Below, piece after piece: positions 34,795 to 43,756 of a DNA stretch of 64,000 nucleotides. Source of the DNA: G965230065 sp965230065 (GTDB lineage: Bacteria > Bacteroidota > Bacteroidia > Cytophagales > Cyclobacteriaceae); assembly GCA_965230065.1 (NCBI GenBank), contig OZ245942.1:1922001-1986000 (forward strand). The letters are read 5' to 3'. The position numbers and the translations under genes were made by a program. Each line of letters begins with the position of its first letter. The first letter of the stretch is position 1. Under the pieces are notes generated by a model. The model made no database searches. It had not been told where the DNA came from and was given only the letters and a program-made list of their open reading frames with translations.

Positions 34795-35337
34795 TCACCA
34801 TCCCACATACTTAGGCGGTGTAATATCTAGCATGCGCAAATAAAGAATGGCCTGTGCCCGGTGGTGCGTAGTGTGATCTCGCATAAGGTACAGGATTCTT
34901 TCTTTGTTTACATCTTGTCCTCCAAAGCGCACGGGGTCTTTAAGCTGCTCTTGCGGGAAATTGTCCAACGTTTTATTGACATAAGCAAAAGCATCTTTGA
35001 GCAGTTGAATGATTTCTTCTTTTGTTTTGCCTTCAGTACTTACATCAGTAAACGGGTTCTCTTCCTGGGCAATAAACCTTGAATTTAACCAGGAAATATT
35101 CTGCACTATATGCATCATTTGCTCAGCAAAACTCATGGTTTCAGGGCTGGGTGTATAATTGTATTGGTCTGCTGGCATAGCTTCGGCTACAGCAATGAGA
35201 TAAACTTCAGCCCTTTGCCAAAGTGGTTGGTATTCTTCTGTAAAACTCATCGTAATTTCTGCATTTTGGCTGTTTCCATATTGTGGCATGAAACATAGAA
35301 AAATTGTGATAATAAAGATAAATGCATTTGCTCTCAT
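34795..35337 (-). CDS. Exported DinB-like metal-binding protein
   Basis: A 180-residue protein with a signal peptide (FIFIITIFLCFMPQYGNSQ) and a DinB/YfiT-like four-helix bundle. The metal His are seen in AEQMMHIVQNISW and MRDHTTHHRAQAILYLRML. Members include thiol-dependent transferases and damage-inducible proteins of unknown role. It is an intact relative of the frameshifted lipoprotein at 31346-31875, but lacks its lipobox Cys. Confidence 0.8.
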   Translation of the reverse strand: MRANAFIFIITIFLCFMPQYGNSQNAEITMSFTEEYQPLWQRAEVYLIAVAEAMPADQYNYTPSPETMSFAEQMMHIVQNISWLNSRFIAQEENPFTDVSTEGKTKEEIIQLLKDAFAYVNKTLDNFPQEQLKDPVRFGGQDVNKERILYLMRDHTTHHRAQAILYLRMLDITPPKYVGW

Positions 35338-35425
35338 GCGATTTGCTGGCTTTGGCGTTTTAAATATTTGGGAAAACTAAAGATATTTACTAAGCTTAAC
35401 AACCCAACAAAAAACTAAGACAATC

Positions 35426-36283
35426 ATGTGCAATTTCCGCTTTTTTATACTTATGGTTTTTGTAGCCAGCCTCGCTTTTTTCCAGAGCTCTTGTGTGTCT
35501 AAGAAAAAGTACCTTGCCAGCCAATACCATGTTACCGAGTTGCAGGCAGATAGTACCCAATTTGAAAATAAAATTGACAACCTGGAAAGCGATAAAGCAA
35601 GTCTGGAAGAACAATTGGAAGAAAACCAGGAACGAGCAAAAGAACTCACGCAAGCCCTGGAAGGCAGGGAAAAAGAAATAAAACAGAAAGAACTGCTCCT
35701 TGACAGGCAAAACAACCTGCTATATGAAAAAGCCCAGCAACTGACCGAATTGCAAGATAAAATCAACCAGCAAAACCAAATTGTGGAAAGGCTACGGAAT
35801 ACCATTGCCAATGCATTGGTTAATTTTAAAGATGATGAACTGACGGTGAATGTGAAAGAAGGGAAAGTACATTTATCCCTTTCTGAAAACCTGCTGTTCA
35901 AATCGGGCAGTGCGTACATTGACAGTAAAGGAAAAGAAGCCCTCGGCAAACTCGCCACCGTGCTCAAAAACAACCCGGATATTGAAATTCTGATTGAGGG
36001 GCACACCGACTCTATTCCGATTTCCGGAAAAGTATTCAGGGATAACTGGGATTTGAGCGTGGCCAGGGCAACTTCCATCGTGCGGGTACTTGCTGATGAA
36101 TATGAAGTGCCCGGCAAACGACTCACAGCCTCGGGCAGGGCCGATAATGACCCCATCGCTACCAATGAAACCAAAGATGGCCGCGCCAAAAACCGCAGGA
36201 CAGAAATTATACTTTCACCCAAACTGGAGGAGCTGTTTCAGTTAATCGGACCCTCTGATAGTGGCAGTAGGCAGCAGCAGTAG
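35426..36283 (+). CDS. OmpA-family peptidoglycan-binding lipoprotein with coiled coil
   Basis: A 285-residue lipoprotein: signal MCNFRFFILMVFVASLAFFQ with lipobox Cys in SSC, a long coiled coil at about 40-140 (LESDKASLEEQLEENQERAK), and an OmpA C-terminal domain at about 150-275 (ILIEGHTDSIPISG, ARATSIVRVL, NRRTEI), which grips peptidoglycan. The final residues SGSRQQQ are encoded by the left arm of a perfect inverted repeat that also contains the stop codon. Confidence 0.88.
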   Translation: MCNFRFFILMVFVASLAFFQSSCVSKKKYLASQYHVTELQADSTQFENKIDNLESDKASLEEQLEENQERAKELTQALEGREKEIKQKELLLDRQNNLLYEKAQQLTELQDKINQQNQIVERLRNTIANALVNFKDDELTVNVKEGKVHLSLSENLLFKSGSAYIDSKGKEALGKLATVLKNNPDIEILIEGHTDSIPISGKVFRDNWDLSVARATSIVRVLADEYEVPGKRLTASGRADNDPIATNETKDGRAKNRRTEIILSPKLEELFQLIGPSDSGSRQQQ

Positions 36284-36319
36284 GCAGGATTATTAGTCTG
36301 CCTACTGCTGCTGCCTACT
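36266..36319. repeat. 22-bp perfect inverted repeat spanning the ompA-like stop codon
   Basis: Arms at 36266-36287 and 36298-36319 are exact complements made of CAGTAGGCAG and GCAGCAG words, with a 10-base loop. The left arm encodes the last residues and the TAG stop of the lipoprotein. The right arm ends 13 bases before the next start codon, so it may act as a terminator. Partial copies of the GTAGGCA words occur at 34738-34780. Confidence 0.85.
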
Positions 36320-36332
36320 AAAATTTAAACCT

Positions 36333-37364
36333 ATGGATAGAAGAAGTTTTATTAAGACAGGAATTTTAGGAAGTGTTGCCATGCATTTGCCCATCTCAGG
36401 TTTGTATGCTGTAAACAGCAATGCATTGATGACGGTGAACGGAAAACTCAGTCCTAAAAAAGCAGGCATTGTGCTGCCCCACGAGCATGTTTTGGTAGAC
36501 TTTATTGGTGCAGACAAAGTAAATCCAAACCGATATGACCGGGAGGAAGCTTTTCAAAAAGCACTGCCTTATCTTGAGCAGGCCAAAGCCCTGGGGTGCG
36601 AAACAATGATGGAATGCACCCCCAACTACCTGGGGCGCGACCCTGTTTTATTACAACAACTTTCTGAAGCCTCCGGGTTAAATTTACTTACCAACACAGG
36701 GTATTATGCCGCCCGCAACTACCAGCATTTGCCCCCCAGCTTTTTTGATGCTTCGGCCGAAGAAGTAGCTGAGGTTTGGATCAACGAATGGAAAAATGGT
36801 ATTGGAAATACAGGCATCAAGCCGGGCTTTATCAAAATTGGGAACGACCCTGGCGATAAGATAGATGTAGATCAGAAACTGGTAAGGGCAGCCGCCAAAA
36901 CCCACAAAGCTACCGGACTTACCATTGCCAACCACCTGAGCAAAGGTTATGCAGCTATTGATGCCATCAAAACCCTGGATATTTTGCAGGAAGAAGGCAT
37001 ACACCCTTCGGCCTGGATTTGGGTGCATGCCCAAAATGAAAACGACATGGAGAAACATCTGGAAGTAGCCCGGCAAGGCGCCTGGATAGAATTTGATGGT
37101 CTTTCACCCGAGCGCATTATACAGCATGCTTCTTTTGTTGTAAATATGAAAAACGAAGGCTTGTTATCGCAGGTATTGGTTTCTCATGATGCAGGCTGGT
37201 ACCATGTGGGAGAAGCAGAAGGGGGCGATTACCGGGGGTACAACACGCTTTTTGAAGGGTTCCTTCCCGCATTAAAAAAGCAAGGGTTTACAGAAGAAGA
37301 AATAGATACGCTCATTGTACAAAATCCGGCCCGGGCTTTTGAGGTTCGGAAGAAAAAGGCATAA
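36333..37364 (+). CDS. Tat-exported phosphotriesterase-family amidohydrolase
   Basis: A 343-residue protein with a twin-Arg signal (MDRRSFIKTGILGSVAMHLP). The binuclear metal site of the family is visible: HEH in VLPHEHVLVD, the bridging carboxylated Lys in GFIKIGND, His in LTIANHLSKG, His in WVHAQNEND and the late Asp in VSHDAGWYHVG. Homologues include lactonases, phosphotriesterases and uncharacterised hydrolases, so the natural substrate is open. Oddly, it follows the OmpA lipoprotein with only a hairpin between. Confidence 0.85.
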   Translation: MDRRSFIKTGILGSVAMHLPISGLYAVNSNALMTVNGKLSPKKAGIVLPHEHVLVDFIGADKVNPNRYDREEAFQKALPYLEQAKALGCETMMECTPNYLGRDPVLLQQLSEASGLNLLTNTGYYAARNYQHLPPSFFDASAEEVAEVWINEWKNGIGNTGIKPGFIKIGNDPGDKIDVDQKLVRAAAKTHKATGLTIANHLSKGYAAIDAIKTLDILQEEGIHPSAWIWVHAQNENDMEKHLEVARQGAWIEFDGLSPERIIQHASFVVNMKNEGLLSQVLVSHDAGWYHVGEAEGGDYRGYNTLFEGFLPALKKQGFTEEEIDTLIVQNPARAFEVRKKKA

Positions 37365-37395
37365 AAAAAACCACCCATGTGCTGGGTGGCTTTGT
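37362..37395. terminator. Bidirectional terminator between convergent genes
   Basis: CCACCCA at 37371-37377 pairs with TGGGTGG at 37383-37389 around TGTGC. An A-run lies to its left (a U-tail for the minus-strand gene) and CTTTGTGG to its right. It sits between the hydrolase and the convergent TerB-like gene. Confidence 0.7.
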
Positions 37396-37414
37396 GGAAC
37401 TGTTCTTCTCTAAC

Positions 37415-37771
37415 TTAACGATTCCAAAGGTCTCTTATAGAATTTACAATTTCGTCCAGGTAGCTTTTTTCAAAGCCCAACCTGCTTGCAATACTGAGGC
37501 ACAGCTCATATTCCCTCTCGGATATGTCGCCATCAATTACCGACATAAAGACCGCGTCGGATAATTGATCTTCCCGGTCAATCTGATTGATGGGAATCAT
37601 AAACTCCAGCGCATTTGCTTCATCAATAATTTCCTGCACTTTATCAGAAGAAAGGCCAATTTCTTCGGCCCTGTCGGCCAGAAATTCCCTTTCCCTGGCA
37701 TCCATATAACCATCTGCCGCAGCCACAGCTACCAGATTTTTAAAATGATCTAACTTAATTTCGCTGTTCAT
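37415..37771 (-). CDS. TerB-like tellurite-resistance-family domain protein
   Basis: A 118-residue acidic helical protein. Paired acidic motifs AAADGYMDAREREFLADRA and VIDGDISEREYELCLSIAS match the two halves of the TerB fold, thought to bind metal ions. Stand-alone TerB domains occur widely in bacteria with no proven function; tellurite resistance should not be assumed. No other ter genes are present. Confidence 0.75.
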   Translation of the reverse strand: MNSEIKLDHFKNLVAVAAADGYMDAREREFLADRAEEIGLSSDKVQEIIDEANALEFMIPINQIDREDQLSDAVFMSVIDGDISEREYELCLSIASRLGFEKSYLDEIVNSIRDLWNR

Positions 37772-37936
37772 TCAAGTATTTGCTTTATTTTAAGCAGCAA
37801 GTTCAAGAAAATACCGAAATTAGTATATCTAAACTAACTGCTTTCAATACGCATGTATGAAAATGTAGCATTTGTGTACCCATACAGGTTTTCTCATATA
37901 TGGAAACCAAAATGGCTTTGAATTTCGTTGTGGATA

Positions 37937-38025
37937 AGACGGAAGACGGAAGACGGAAGACGGAAGACGGGAGTCCGAAGACCGAAGTCATTTTCTTCCT
38001 TCTCCGGTCTTCGGTCTCCCGTCTT
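37937..38025. repeat. Heptamer tandem repeat with inverted copy
   Basis: The 7-base word GACGGAA is repeated about five times from 37938, passing into GTCCGAA and GACCGAA variants by 37988. Complementary words (CCGGTCTTCGGTCTCCCGTC) follow at 38005-38024, giving a hairpin just upstream of the next promoter box. The same words occur at 11988-12035. Such GAAGTC/GAAGAC heptamers are common in Bacteroidetes intergenic DNA. Confidence 0.8.
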
Positions 38026-38030
38026 TACAT

Positions 38031-38038
38031 TAACTTTG
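38031..38038 (+). promoter_or_regulatory. Bacteroidetes-type -7 box
   Basis: TAACTTTG matches TAnnTTTG exactly, 24 bases before the start codon of the gene at 38063. Confidence 0.45.
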
Positions 38039-38062
38039 TACATCATTTAACCTCGAAACAAC

Positions 38063-38575
38063 ATGTTTATTCCATTTGAAAATATGCCTGACCACGCCCG
38101 GGTGTGGGTTTATCAGGCCAGCCGTGATTTTAGTGAAGTAGAAGAAAAAGCCATTTACCACCTGGGTGAGGTATTTATATCCCGATGGTCTACCCATGGC
38201 AAACCGCTGAATGCTTCTTTGAAAATATTTTATCAGCGGTTCATTATCCTGGCAGTGGACGAGCAACACAACCCAGCCAGTGGGTGTTCTATTGACAGTT
38301 CAGTGGCATTTATCAAAGAAATTGAAGAGAAATTTGATACCCCGGGTCTGCCGTTGCGGTTATTTGACCGAATGCAGGTAGCGTTCATGCAGAATGACAG
38401 TGTGTATACATTTCCCTTGTCTGAGGCTAAGCAGCAACTTGCCGAGGGAATGATTCCGGATGCAGTTTTTACATTCAATAACCTGGTCAATACGAAAGCA
38501 CAGCTCGATACAGATTGGATCATTCCGGTAAAAACATCCTGGTTAGGAAAATATTTACAGGAGCAAAATGCCTGA
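38063..38575 (+). CDS. Conserved protein of unknown function
   Basis: A 170-residue soluble protein without signal peptide or membrane helix, starting MFIPFENMPDHARVWVYQAS. I recognise it as a type widely conserved in Bacteroidetes and often mislabelled as an ABC transporter ATPase, but it has no Walker motifs. A Cys in PASGCSIDSSVAFIKEIEE is followed by a Ser/Asp-rich stretch. Its own promoter box suggests independent expression. Confidence 0.75.
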   Translation: MFIPFENMPDHARVWVYQASRDFSEVEEKAIYHLGEVFISRWSTHGKPLNASLKIFYQRFIILAVDEQHNPASGCSIDSSVAFIKEIEEKFDTPGLPLRLFDRMQVAFMQNDSVYTFPLSEAKQQLAEGMIPDAVFTFNNLVNTKAQLDTDWIIPVKTSWLGKYLQEQNA

Positions 38576-38724
38576 GGCTTCTTGGTAGATAATTTTTGAC
38601 TACTCTATTCGTTCGATATACGTATAAAATGGTGTGTCCTTTTATTAATTTTCACATACCTACTCAAATTTTTTTCAAATCCTTATTATATTAGATGTCT
38701 TATCATCTACTGAATGTGTGCGTT

Positions 38725-40683
38725 ATGAACAGGAATGTATCTATTTTACCAATATTCTTTCTTGGCTGCCTGCTGATAGCCGCGGGCTGTAACCCCGGCA
38801 AGCGAGCGATGGTCAAAGGTTTTAACAGCTATTCAAGTGGCGATTATGATGTGGCCATCGACCAATATCAGGTAGCTGTAGACGAAGGTGTGCAAACCGG
38901 AGAGGCTAACTATCAGATAGCAGAATCTTTCCGCCTGAGCAACCGGATTGACGAAGCCCTGCCTTACTATGAAGCTGCCATCGCTTCCGGAGTGGAAGAC
39001 ACCGTCATTCACCTGCATTATGCCTATGCCCTGAAAGCCAATGGGGAGTATGAAAAAGCCAAAGAAGAACTGAATGAATACCTGGCACCCAGGGATACCA
39101 TTTTGCCTTACACGGCCCTGGCCAAAACAGAACTTCAAAACCTTGAAAATTTAGGCCAGATCATTTCAAAAGATGCTTATTTTGAGGTAGAACCTGTTGC
39201 TTATGTAAATAATGAAGGCGCAGAATATGCTCCGTTGGTGTTTAATGGTAATTTCTATTTTACCTCTTCCCGCGGAAATGATAATATATATAAAGCCACA
39301 GGCACACCATTCACCAATATTTACAGAGCCCCCATCAGCAACGGAAAAATAGAAGTTGAAAAAGCTTCCACCTTAGGGGAAGAGTTTGCTATCAATAATG
39401 TAAATGAAGGAATCGTGGCTTTTTCACCCGATGGAAAAACAATGGTATTTGCCAGGGGCAATGACGGAAAAAGAAAAGGCACCAAAGACGTGAACCTGTA
39501 TATTTCCCGTCTAATCAGAGGGGAATGGAGTGAGCCCCAGCTCATGACCATCAATGACCCTGATTCCTGGACTTCCACGCCAGCTTTTAGTGGTAACGGA
39601 CGCACGTTGTATTTTGCCTCAAACCGTCCGGGAGGCCAGGGAGGTACCGATCTGTACTCGGCCCGCCTGGATAATTACGGACGCTGGGGACGGGTACAGA
39701 ACATGGGTACCGAAATTAACACCCCTGGTAATGATATGTTTCCATATGTTTCTGACGATGGCAAGCTGTATTTTTCGTCTACGGGGCACCCCGGTATGGG
39801 CGGGCTGGATATTTTTGTGGCAACCCGAACAGATGGCGTTATTAACATAGAAAACCTCGGGCCTCCCGTCAACTCTACTGCTGATGATTTCGGTATTTGT
39901 TTCACTTCTATTAAAGACGGGTATTTTACATCTAATCGTGAAGGTGGCGCAGGCGATGATGACATTTACGCTTTTGTCAACAATGACCCTGACCTGAAAA
40001 TTGTTAACTACTTCCTGGCCGGAAAAACGACCACAACCACGGAGGACGGAGAAGAAGAAATACTGCAAAAGGTAAGCGTAAAACTCACTTCTCCCTCGGG
40101 CGATGTACTTGCTTCAGACGTAACCGGTATGGATGGGGCTTTCAAATTTAAAGTAGAAGGTGGTACCAATTATGAACTGATTGGCGAAAAAGACGGATAT
40201 TTTACCACGCGCCTGCCCTTTACTACTGTGGGAAAAACCATTCCGCAGGAACAACTGACCGAGATGGTAACTGATACCACCTTCCAACAAGATTTGCTGC
40301 TGGAGAATATTTATGTAGGAAAAACCATTGTGCTGGAAAATATTTATTATGACTATGATGAGTCTTTTATCCGTGATGATGCAGCTGTTGAATTAGATAA
40401 ACTGGTGGCAATCCTGGAAGATAATCCGCAAATATCCATCGAGTTGAGTTCGCATACTGATGCCCGCGGAGAAAATGATTACAACCAAAAACTGGCTCAA
40501 CGCCGGGCTGAAGCAGCAGTTAACTATCTTATTGAAAGTGGCATTAATCCAGCCAGGATTACGGCAAAGGGTTATGGTGAACAAAAACTTATCATCATGA
40601 ATGCCACCACAGAAGAAGAACACCAGATAAACCGGCGCACCGAATTTATGGTTACCAAAATTGACCAAAAGACCAATCTATAA
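38725..40683 (+). CDS. PorE-like outer-membrane lipoprotein (TPR, PD40 propeller, CRD, OmpA)
   Basis: A 652-residue lipoprotein. The start at 38725 (MNRNVSILPIFFLGCLLIAA, lipobox Cys in AAGC) is chosen over an ATG ten codons upstream. Then come tetratricopeptide-like repeats (about 30-135), WD40-like PD40 repeats (about 160-420: FSPDGKTMVFARG, FSGNGRTLYFASNRPGG, VSDDGKLYFSSTGHPGMGG), a carboxypeptidase-regulatory-like domain (about 435-520) and an OmpA domain (about 530-645: IELSSHTDARG, RRAEAAVNYL, NRRTEF). The order is that of PorE, the peptidoglycan-binding part of the type IX secretion apparatus, but several paralogues with this order exist per genome, so orthology is uncertain. Confidence 0.8.
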   Translation: MNRNVSILPIFFLGCLLIAAGCNPGKRAMVKGFNSYSSGDYDVAIDQYQVAVDEGVQTGEANYQIAESFRLSNRIDEALPYYEAAIASGVEDTVIHLHYAYALKANGEYEKAKEELNEYLAPRDTILPYTALAKTELQNLENLGQIISKDAYFEVEPVAYVNNEGAEYAPLVFNGNFYFTSSRGNDNIYKATGTPFTNIYRAPISNGKIEVEKASTLGEEFAINNVNEGIVAFSPDGKTMVFARGNDGKRKGTKDVNLYISRLIRGEWSEPQLMTINDPDSWTSTPAFSGNGRTLYFASNRPGGQGGTDLYSARLDNYGRWGRVQNMGTEINTPGNDMFPYVSDDGKLYFSSTGHPGMGGLDIFVATRTDGVINIENLGPPVNSTADDFGICFTSIKDGYFTSNREGGAGDDDIYAFVNNDPDLKIVNYFLAGKTTTTTEDGEEEILQKVSVKLTSPSGDVLASDVTGMDGAFKFKVEGGTNYELIGEKDGYFTTRLPFTTVGKTIPQEQLTEMVTDTTFQQDLLLENIYVGKTIVLENIYYDYDESFIRDDAAVELDKLVAILEDNPQISIELSSHTDARGENDYNQKLAQRRAEAAVNYLIESGINPARITAKGYGEQKLIIMNATTEEEHQINRRTEFMVTKIDQKTNL

Positions 40684-40714
40684 TGAAAAGTAGGGCGAAA
40701 ATATAATTTCGTCC

Positions 40715-40722
40715 TACCTTTG
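40715..40722 (+). promoter_or_regulatory. Bacteroidetes-type -7 box for purM-like gene
   Basis: TACCTTTG matches TAnnTTTG exactly, 26 bases before the start at 40748. Confidence 0.45.
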
Positions 40723-40747
40723 CGGCAGAAAAAAAACTGCCAACAAC

Positions 40748-41929
40748 ATGAGTAACCGCTACGGCCAGCGCGGCGTATCCGCTTCTAAGGAAGACGTACA
40801 CAATGCTATCAAAAACCTGGACAAAGGATTGTATCCCAGGGCCTTCTGCAAAATAGTGCCCGATTTGCTGGGTAATGACCCTGATTATTGCAACATCATG
40901 CATGCCGATGGAGCAGGCACCAAATCTTCCCTGGCCTATTTGTACTGGAAGGAAACGGGGGATTTATCCGTTTGGAAGGGCATCGCCCAGGATGCCATTG
41001 TGATGAATACCGACGACCTTGTATGTGTGGGTGCTTTAGACAATATTTTGCTTTCCTCTACCATTGGCCGCAACAAAAACCTGATTCCCGGCGAGGTGAT
41101 TTCTGCCCTTATTGAAGGCACCGAAGAAGTGTTGCAAATGCTGCGTGACCATGGCATGCAAATCATAAGTACGGGAGGGGAAACTGCCGACCTGGGCGAT
41201 TTGGTGAGGACCGTAGTGGTGGACAGCACCGTAACAGCACGAATGCCCAGAAAAGATGTAATTACCAATGAAAAAATTGCTGACGGGGATGTGGTTGTAG
41301 GTTTGGCTTCTTTTGGAAAAGCCACTTACGAGCAAAGCTACAACGGAGGCATGGGCAGCAACGGCCTCACCTCGGCCCGCCACGATGTATTTCACCACAC
41401 CATCACCGAAAAATATCCTGAAAGTTTTGACCCGCAGGTTCCGCATGAGCTTGTTTATTCCGGCAGCCGCTCCCTCACAGAAATTGTGGAAGAAGTTAGT
41501 AAAGATGGGGAAACGGTAGATGTAGGCAAACTGGTACTTTCTCCCACCCGCACCTATGCCCCTGTGATGAAAAAAGTACTGGATCAGCATCGCCAAAATA
41601 TTCACGGCCTCATCCATTGTAGCGGGGGGGCACAAACCAAAGTGTTGAATTTTATCGACAACCTGCACGTAATCAAAGACAACTTATTTGATACTCCTCC
41701 CTTATTTCACATCATCCAAACTGAAAGCCAAACCGATTGGCAGGAAATGTACAAAGTATTCAACATGGGCCACCGGTTGGAGATTTATGTAGAAGAAAAA
41801 TATGCGCAGGAAATTATTGACATAGCCAATAGTTTTAAGGTGCAGGCGCAAATTATTGGCAGGGTGGAAAAGTCAGAAAGAAAAAAGGTAACGGTTCGGA
41901 GTGGGCATGGTACTTTTATCTATCAGTAA
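40748..41929 (+). CDS. purM: Phosphoribosylformylglycinamidine cyclo-ligase (AIR synthase)
   Basis: A 393-residue ATP-dependent enzyme of purine synthesis that closes the imidazole ring to form aminoimidazole ribotide. N-terminal YGQRGVSASKEDVHNAI, then HADGAGTKSSLAYLYW and ISTGGETADLGDLVRTVVV with the substrate and metal Asp residues, and a C-terminal GLIHCSGGAQTKVLNF loop are family signatures. The chain is about 45 residues longer than E. coli PurM and fits the variant common in Bacteroidetes. It ends facing pncB with a hairpin between. Confidence 0.88.
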   Translation: MSNRYGQRGVSASKEDVHNAIKNLDKGLYPRAFCKIVPDLLGNDPDYCNIMHADGAGTKSSLAYLYWKETGDLSVWKGIAQDAIVMNTDDLVCVGALDNILLSSTIGRNKNLIPGEVISALIEGTEEVLQMLRDHGMQIISTGGETADLGDLVRTVVVDSTVTARMPRKDVITNEKIADGDVVVGLASFGKATYEQSYNGGMGSNGLTSARHDVFHHTITEKYPESFDPQVPHELVYSGSRSLTEIVEEVSKDGETVDVGKLVLSPTRTYAPVMKKVLDQHRQNIHGLIHCSGGAQTKVLNFIDNLHVIKDNLFDTPPLFHIIQTESQTDWQEMYKVFNMGHRLEIYVEEKYAQEIIDIANSFKVQAQIIGRVEKSERKKVTVRSGHGTFIYQ

Positions 41930-41968
41930 TCATTTATATTGTTAATTTCGCATTTAATTTTTTTGCAT

Positions 41969-42036
41969 GGGGCAGAGAGCAAAGGGCTTAGGCTTGATAT
42001 ACACCAAGCAAGCCCTTTGTCCTATGCTCCCTGCCC
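41969..42036. terminator. Large hairpin between convergent purM and pncB
   Basis: Two nested stems: GGGGCAG near 41969 with CTGCCC ending at 42036, and AAAGGGCTT (41981-41989) with AAGCCCTTT (42010-42018). T-rich DNA precedes it on the left. A related palindrome, with the words GGCATGGAGCAAAG and CCCATGCCCTTT, is in the gap before the pirin gene (about 52190-52231). Confidence 0.65.
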
Positions 42037-42098
42037 AATTCATCCCGAAAATCCTGATTCCGACAACACCCACCAAAACTTTTGCAGTGAACGGTAAA

Positions 42099-43577
42099 CT
42101 ACTCTTCGTTCAGGTTCCTCAATTTGAGGATGAGTTCGGTTTTGGCTTTGTAGAGTTTTTCTTCCAGGCCCACCGGGTAGCTATGTGGATTGACAAACCG
42201 CTTTACTCCAGATGGCAATGCTTCAATACTTTGTGCAGTGGTATCCCTGATGGTGTGGATGTCGGGGCATTCGTATACCTGCTTTCCTTCCTTAAAAATG
42301 GGTACGAGCAGTTCCTCGAAATGCAGGTCATTGGGGTTCACAATTTTCCGGCGGGTGGGGTCCATGGGGTCAATGATTTTGTGTTTTTTGCCCAATGGCA
42401 GGAGTGTGTCATACAGCATATCGGCCATGAGTTGTTGCTGTCCGTTTTGGTAAAACCGCCTTACCTGCTGTATGCCCGGGTTGTTTACCTTAATGGCCTG
42501 TTCTGAAAGTTTTACTTTGTAATCCCACTGCTTATTTTTGACAGCCGCCAGCTTATACACAGCGCCCAATGCGGGTTGCTCAAAAGCGGTAACTAATTTG
42601 GTGCCAATACCCCAAACACTAATTTTGGCATTCTGTTCTTTCAAGCTGGCAATGATGTATTCATCCAAATCGTTGCTGGCTACCACGTTGGTTTCTTCAA
42701 AACCTGCTTCGTCCAGTAATTTCCGGGCTTCTATACTGAAATAGGCCAGGTCACCCGAGTCAATACGAACGCCCATCAGCTTCCGGCCTTTTTCCCGGAG
42801 GATTTTTCCTACCTCAATGGCATGTTTTACGCCCTCGATGGTGTTGTAGGTATCTACCAGTAAAATACAGTTGTTGGGCATGGCTTCGGCATAGGCTTTG
42901 AAAGATTCCAACTCATCGTCAAAAGCCATTACCCAGCTGTGGGCATGCGTACCACTCACCGGAATATCGAATAATTTGCCTGCCAGCACATTGGAAGTAG
43001 AACCACATCCGCCGATGTAGGCCGCCCGGCTGGCTGCCAGTGCGCCGTCAAGTCCGTGGGCACGGCGTAATCCAAATTCCAGCACAGGCTCACCTTTGGC
43101 GGCAATGTTGATGCGGGCTGCTTTGGTAGCGATGAGGGTTTGGTAGTTGATGATGTTGAGCAGGGGCGTTTCAATCAACTGAGCCTGTAAAATAGGTCCT
43201 TTTACCCGAAGCAAAGGTTCGTGTGGAAAAACCGCTTTTCCTTCGGGAATACCATCAATATCGCAGGAAAATTCCAGGTTTTTCAGGTAATCTAAGAAGG
43301 CTTCTTCAAACAGGGGCTCGCCGTCATTCCCGTTCAGCGTTTTCAGGTAGGCGGTATCATCATCGGTAAACTTGAAGTTTTTGATGTAATCGATGGCATA
43401 GCTCAGCCCGCAGTTGATAGTAAACCCTCCTTTAAAGGGGTTTTCCCTGAAAAAAAGGTTGAATACACTTTCCTTTTCGGCAATGCCTGATTTCCAGTAG
43501 GCATAAGCCATGGTTAGCTGGTACAGATCGGTGGCTAAAGTGAGCGAAGTTTTGTATAAATCCCGGGCGATGTTCAT
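42099..43577 (-). CDS. pncB: Nicotinate phosphoribosyltransferase
   Basis: A 492-residue enzyme joining nicotinate and phosphoribosyl pyrophosphate to make NaMN in the NAD salvage pathway. Visible are TLATDLYQLTMAYAYWKSG at the N-terminus, FEFGLRRAHGLDGALAA-like ELGLRR loop (written LEFGLRRAHG here), HAHSWVMAFDDELESF with the autophosphorylated His region, and VDTYNTIEGVKHAI with VRIDSGDLAYFS for PRPP binding. Length is normal for the longer class. It stands alone; its neighbour on the left is convergent. Confidence 0.93.
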   Translation of the reverse strand: MNIARDLYKTSLTLATDLYQLTMAYAYWKSGIAEKESVFNLFFRENPFKGGFTINCGLSYAIDYIKNFKFTDDDTAYLKTLNGNDGEPLFEEAFLDYLKNLEFSCDIDGIPEGKAVFPHEPLLRVKGPILQAQLIETPLLNIINYQTLIATKAARINIAAKGEPVLEFGLRRAHGLDGALAASRAAYIGGCGSTSNVLAGKLFDIPVSGTHAHSWVMAFDDELESFKAYAEAMPNNCILLVDTYNTIEGVKHAIEVGKILREKGRKLMGVRIDSGDLAYFSIEARKLLDEAGFEETNVVASNDLDEYIIASLKEQNAKISVWGIGTKLVTAFEQPALGAVYKLAAVKNKQWDYKVKLSEQAIKVNNPGIQQVRRFYQNGQQQLMADMLYDTLLPLGKKHKIIDPMDPTRRKIVNPNDLHFEELLVPIFKEGKQVYECPDIHTIRDTTAQSIEALPSGVKRFVNPHSYPVGLEEKLYKAKTELILKLRNLNEE

Positions 43578-43668
43578 AGTAGACGAAAAGTGAAGACTTC
43601 CGTGCGACGGCCGCCAAAGTTTCCAAAACTTCGGAAGTCTGATTAGCTTTTTTGCATAGATTTCTGTT

Positions 43669-43715
43669 ATCGGTCTGACCGCTCTTGCAGTATTGTAGAT
43701 AGCGGTCAGACTGAT
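43669..43715. repeat. 47-base palindromic repeat, copy 2
   Basis: ATCGGTCTGACCGCT at the left and AGCGGTCAGACTGAT at the right are near-perfect complements around a variable 17-base centre. A second copy of exactly the same length is at 46181-46227. Here it lies in the gap between pncB and the TonB receptor stop. Confidence 0.85.
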
Positions 43716-43756
43716 TGTGGATGCAAGTTAAATAAGTAACCCCAAATTTAGCAAAG

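Noticed and set aside
37415..37771. Tellurite resistance function for the TerB-like gene
   Set aside because: No other ter genes are near; single TerB domains are common and not linked to tellurite.
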